The notes beneath the pieces were generated by a model. It did no database searches. It saw nothing but the letters and a program-made list of their open reading frames with translations, and was not told the origin of the DNA. Made by a program: the position numbers and the translations under genes. DNA of 9,404 nucleotides, taken from the NCBI GenBank assembly GCA_900554255.1, contig USGN01000038.1:1-9404 (forward strand), written 5' to 3'. The DNA comes from an uncultured Collinsella sp. (GTDB lineage: Bacteria; Actinomycetota; Coriobacteriia; Coriobacteriales; Coriobacteriaceae). Below are positions 7,981-9,404 of this stretch, piece by piece (position 1 is the stretch's first letter; each line of letters opens with the position of its first letter).

Positions 7981-8871
7981 ATGGCATATCGTCTGGACAT
8001 CAAGCGCATTCTTTCGATGAACTTCTTTCACGACCTGCCCCAGATCATGTTGGGGTGTGCCTTGGCCGCCATCGCGACCGACTTGTTTTTGATTCCCAAC
8101 GGTCTTGCCGCCGGTGGCGTTACGGGCCTTGCCACCATTATCCAGGCGGTCGGCGCGGCGCGCGGCCTATCGCTTCCCGTTGGTATTCAGACGATCGTGA
8201 TGAACGCCTTGCTGTTGTTGGTCGTTATGCGCGAGGGCGGCATGTTCTACGTGGTGCAGACCGCGACGGGCTTTGTGCTGCTGGGCTTCTTTACCGATCT
8301 GTTCGCCCCGTTTGTAGCACCTCTGGCGGATGCGGACCTGATGCTCCCTGCCATGTGGGGCGGCATTATTACGGGCATCGGTTACGGCATGGTGTTGCGC
8401 GCCGGCGCCAACACCGGCGGCTCGGACACGATTGGCCAAATCATCTCGCGTAACACCTCGCTGCCGGTGGGCTCGACCGTCATGGCGATCGATGTTGCCG
8501 TATGCGCGCTATCGGCTCCGGTCTTTTCAATCGAAAACGCACTGTATGCAGGCCTTTCGATGGTCATTAGCGGCTACGTGATCGATGCCGTGGTCGATGG
8601 TGGCAACAAACGCCGTATGGTACTCATCATCTCGGACAAGTTTCCCGATATTGCGGCCGACATCATGTATGGCCTGGGTCGCGGCTGCACCAAGTTTAAG
8701 GCGACCGGCATGTATTCGGGTGCCGAGAAGCCAGTGATTATGGTCATCGTGAGCCGTCGAGAGCTCAATACCCTCAAGACGATCGTGCGCGAGCGCGATC
8801 CTCATGCCATCGTGACGGTTGCCGACGTTACGGAAGCCTTCGGCGAGGGATTCAAGGACATTAGCGCGTAG
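7981..8871 (+). CDS. YitT family membrane protein (DUF161 plus DUF2179)
   Basis: A 296-residue integral membrane protein of the YitT family, found in many Gram-positive bacteria; transport of a small molecule is often supposed but unproven. Hydrophobic segments lie at roughly 20-38, 42-60, 68-84, 91-110, 123-140, 164-182 and 185-204. Family hallmarks are IPNGLAAGGVTGLATI (38-53), GANTGGSDTIGQII (142-155) and, after the membrane part, a soluble C-terminal DUF2179 domain from about 212, with TGMYSGAEKPVIMVIVSRREL (242-262). That domain is thought to sit in the cytosol and bind a ligand. Length is normal. The ATG has GGGAGG four bases upstream, immediately after a terminator-like hairpin, so expression probably depends on read-through or on a promoter upstream of that hairpin. 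No clear terminator follows. It ends with TAG. Confidence 0.93.
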   Translation: MAYRLDIKRILSMNFFHDLPQIMLGCALAAIATDLFLIPNGLAAGGVTGLATIIQAVGAARGLSLPVGIQTIVMNALLLLVVMREGGMFYVVQTATGFVLLGFFTDLFAPFVAPLADADLMLPAMWGGIITGIGYGMVLRAGANTGGSDTIGQIISRNTSLPVGSTVMAIDVAVCALSAPVFSIENALYAGLSMVISGYVIDAVVDGGNKRRMVLIISDKFPDIAADIMYGLGRGCTKFKATGMYSGAEKPVIMVIVSRRELNTLKTIVRERDPHAIVTVADVTEAFGEGFKDISA

Positions 8872-8910
8872 GGTCGATCGCGTTCCATCCAAAAGACGTT
8901 CACATTGATA

Positions 8911-8929
8911 AACCGTTTCATCAGCGGTT
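8911..8929 (+). other. Small hairpin after the YitT gene
   Basis: AACCGTT (8911-8917) pairs with AGCGGTT (8923-8929), seven pairs with one wobble, around loop TCATC. No T-run follows, so it is at best a weak transcription end or RNA-stabilising hairpin 39 bases after the YitT stop. Confidence 0.35.
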
Positions 8930-8987
8930 CTGCCTGCTAAATTGTTCAAATAATGATAAAAACTCTGGTAAAGCCATCAGTTTCCAG

Positions 8988-8993
8988 CATAAT
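8988..8993 (+). promoter_or_regulatory. Candidate -10 box upstream of the transketolase gene
   Basis: CATAAT matches the -10 consensus at five of six bases, in an AT-richer stretch (8940-8995) that stands out in this GC-rich window. The possible -35, CTGGTA at 8965-8970 with a 17-base spacer, is poor. The transcript would have a leader of about 80 bases. Confidence 0.3.
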
Positions 8994-9079
8994 GAATGAC
9001 GTACGTGCATTGCGGCTGTGTTGGGATTACCTTTCCGTGCCGTGCGCATTTTGTCTAATGAGGATGAAAGGAAGGCACA

Positions 9080-9404
9080 ATGAGCGACGAAGAGCTCAAA
9101 AAGGTTGCCAACGAGGTAAGGAAGGGCATCGTCACCGGCGTGCACGCTGCCAAGTCCGGCCATCCGGGCGGTTCGCTCGGCGCTGCCGACATCATGACCT
9201 ATCTGTACTTTGAGGAAATGAACGTCGACCCGGCCGATCCCCGCAAGGCCGATCGCGACCGTTTTGTGCTCTCCAAGGGCCATTGCGCTCCGGGCCTGTA
9301 CGCCGTGCTCGCCGAGCGTGGGTTCTTCCCCAAGGAGGATCTCGAGACGCTGCGCCATATCGGCAGCCACCTGCAAGGTCATCCCAACATGAACGACACC
9401 CCGG
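9080..9404 (+). CDS. Transketolase, N-terminal subunit (3' end cut by the window)
   Basis: The first 108 residues of the N-terminal, thiamine-diphosphate-binding half of transketolase, which moves two-carbon ketol units between sugar phosphates in the non-oxidative pentose phosphate pathway. Visible motifs are [14 protein letters not shown] (26-39), [18 protein letters not shown] (61-78) and [13 protein letters not shown] (96-108). The short N-terminus ([18 protein letters not shown]) and the [10 protein letters not shown] form are typical of the split enzyme, made of about 280- and 310-residue subunits, rather than the single 650-residue chain. The C-terminal subunit should be the next gene, outside the window. 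The ATG has AAGGAAGG (9068-9075) just upstream. The gene is open at the right edge, so the split arrangement is inferred from sequence style alone. Confidence 0.92.
   Translation, partial: MSDEELKKVANEVRKGIVTGVHAAKSGHPGGSLGAADIMTYLYFEEMNVDPADPRKADRDRFVLSKGHCAPGLYAVLAERGFFPKEDLETLRHIGSHLQGHPNMNDTP

Noticed and set aside
8921..9382. A 153-codon minus-strand frame at the right edge
   Set aside because: It lies opposite the transketolase gene and its upstream gap, and has no family resemblance.

Overview
The window is an ordinary housekeeping stretch of a high-GC, anaerobic-looking actinobacterium. The best guess is class Coriobacteriia, Collinsella-like. This rests on strong G/C bias at third codon positions, an actinobacterial-type RF2 without a frameshift, an L31 protein with a long Ala/Lys/Glu tail, a split transketolase, and short intergenic repeats of a kind I associate with Collinsella. 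No database was searched, so the genus is an inference.

Left part, minus strand (79-2792): an ACT-domain regulator, then citrate synthase (gltA), then a Cof-type HAD phosphatase. ACT and gltA are 77 bases apart with no terminator between them. A strong terminator lies between gltA and the HAD gene and touches the HAD ribosome binding site. The HAD gene ends inside a 27-base tandem repeat at the left edge. The 306-base gap at 2793-3098 holds divergent promoters, one for ACT (minus) and one for rpmE (plus), plus a structured rpmE leader that can hide the ribosome binding site.

Middle, plus strand (3099-7815): rpmE (L31 with a roughly 75-residue low-complexity tail) and its terminator, then a 335-base gap with two large palindromes of REP-like appearance and a secA promoter. 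secA and prfB (RF2) follow, overlapping by one base as TAATG, so they are probably translationally coupled.

Right part, plus strand (7816-9404): a gap with two hairpins, a YitT-family membrane protein whose ribosome binding site directly follows a terminator-like hairpin, then the 5' part of the N-terminal subunit of a split transketolase, cut by the window end.

No new multi-gene system is visible. The most unusual coding observation is in RF2: the stop-codon-reading tripeptide, normally Ser-Pro-Phe, reads Ser-Pro-Thr. In the same window none of the seven complete genes ends in TGA (four TAG, three TAA). The most interesting non-coding observation is the rpmE leader. The intergenic repeats and the terminators placed against ribosome binding sites also merit a look.
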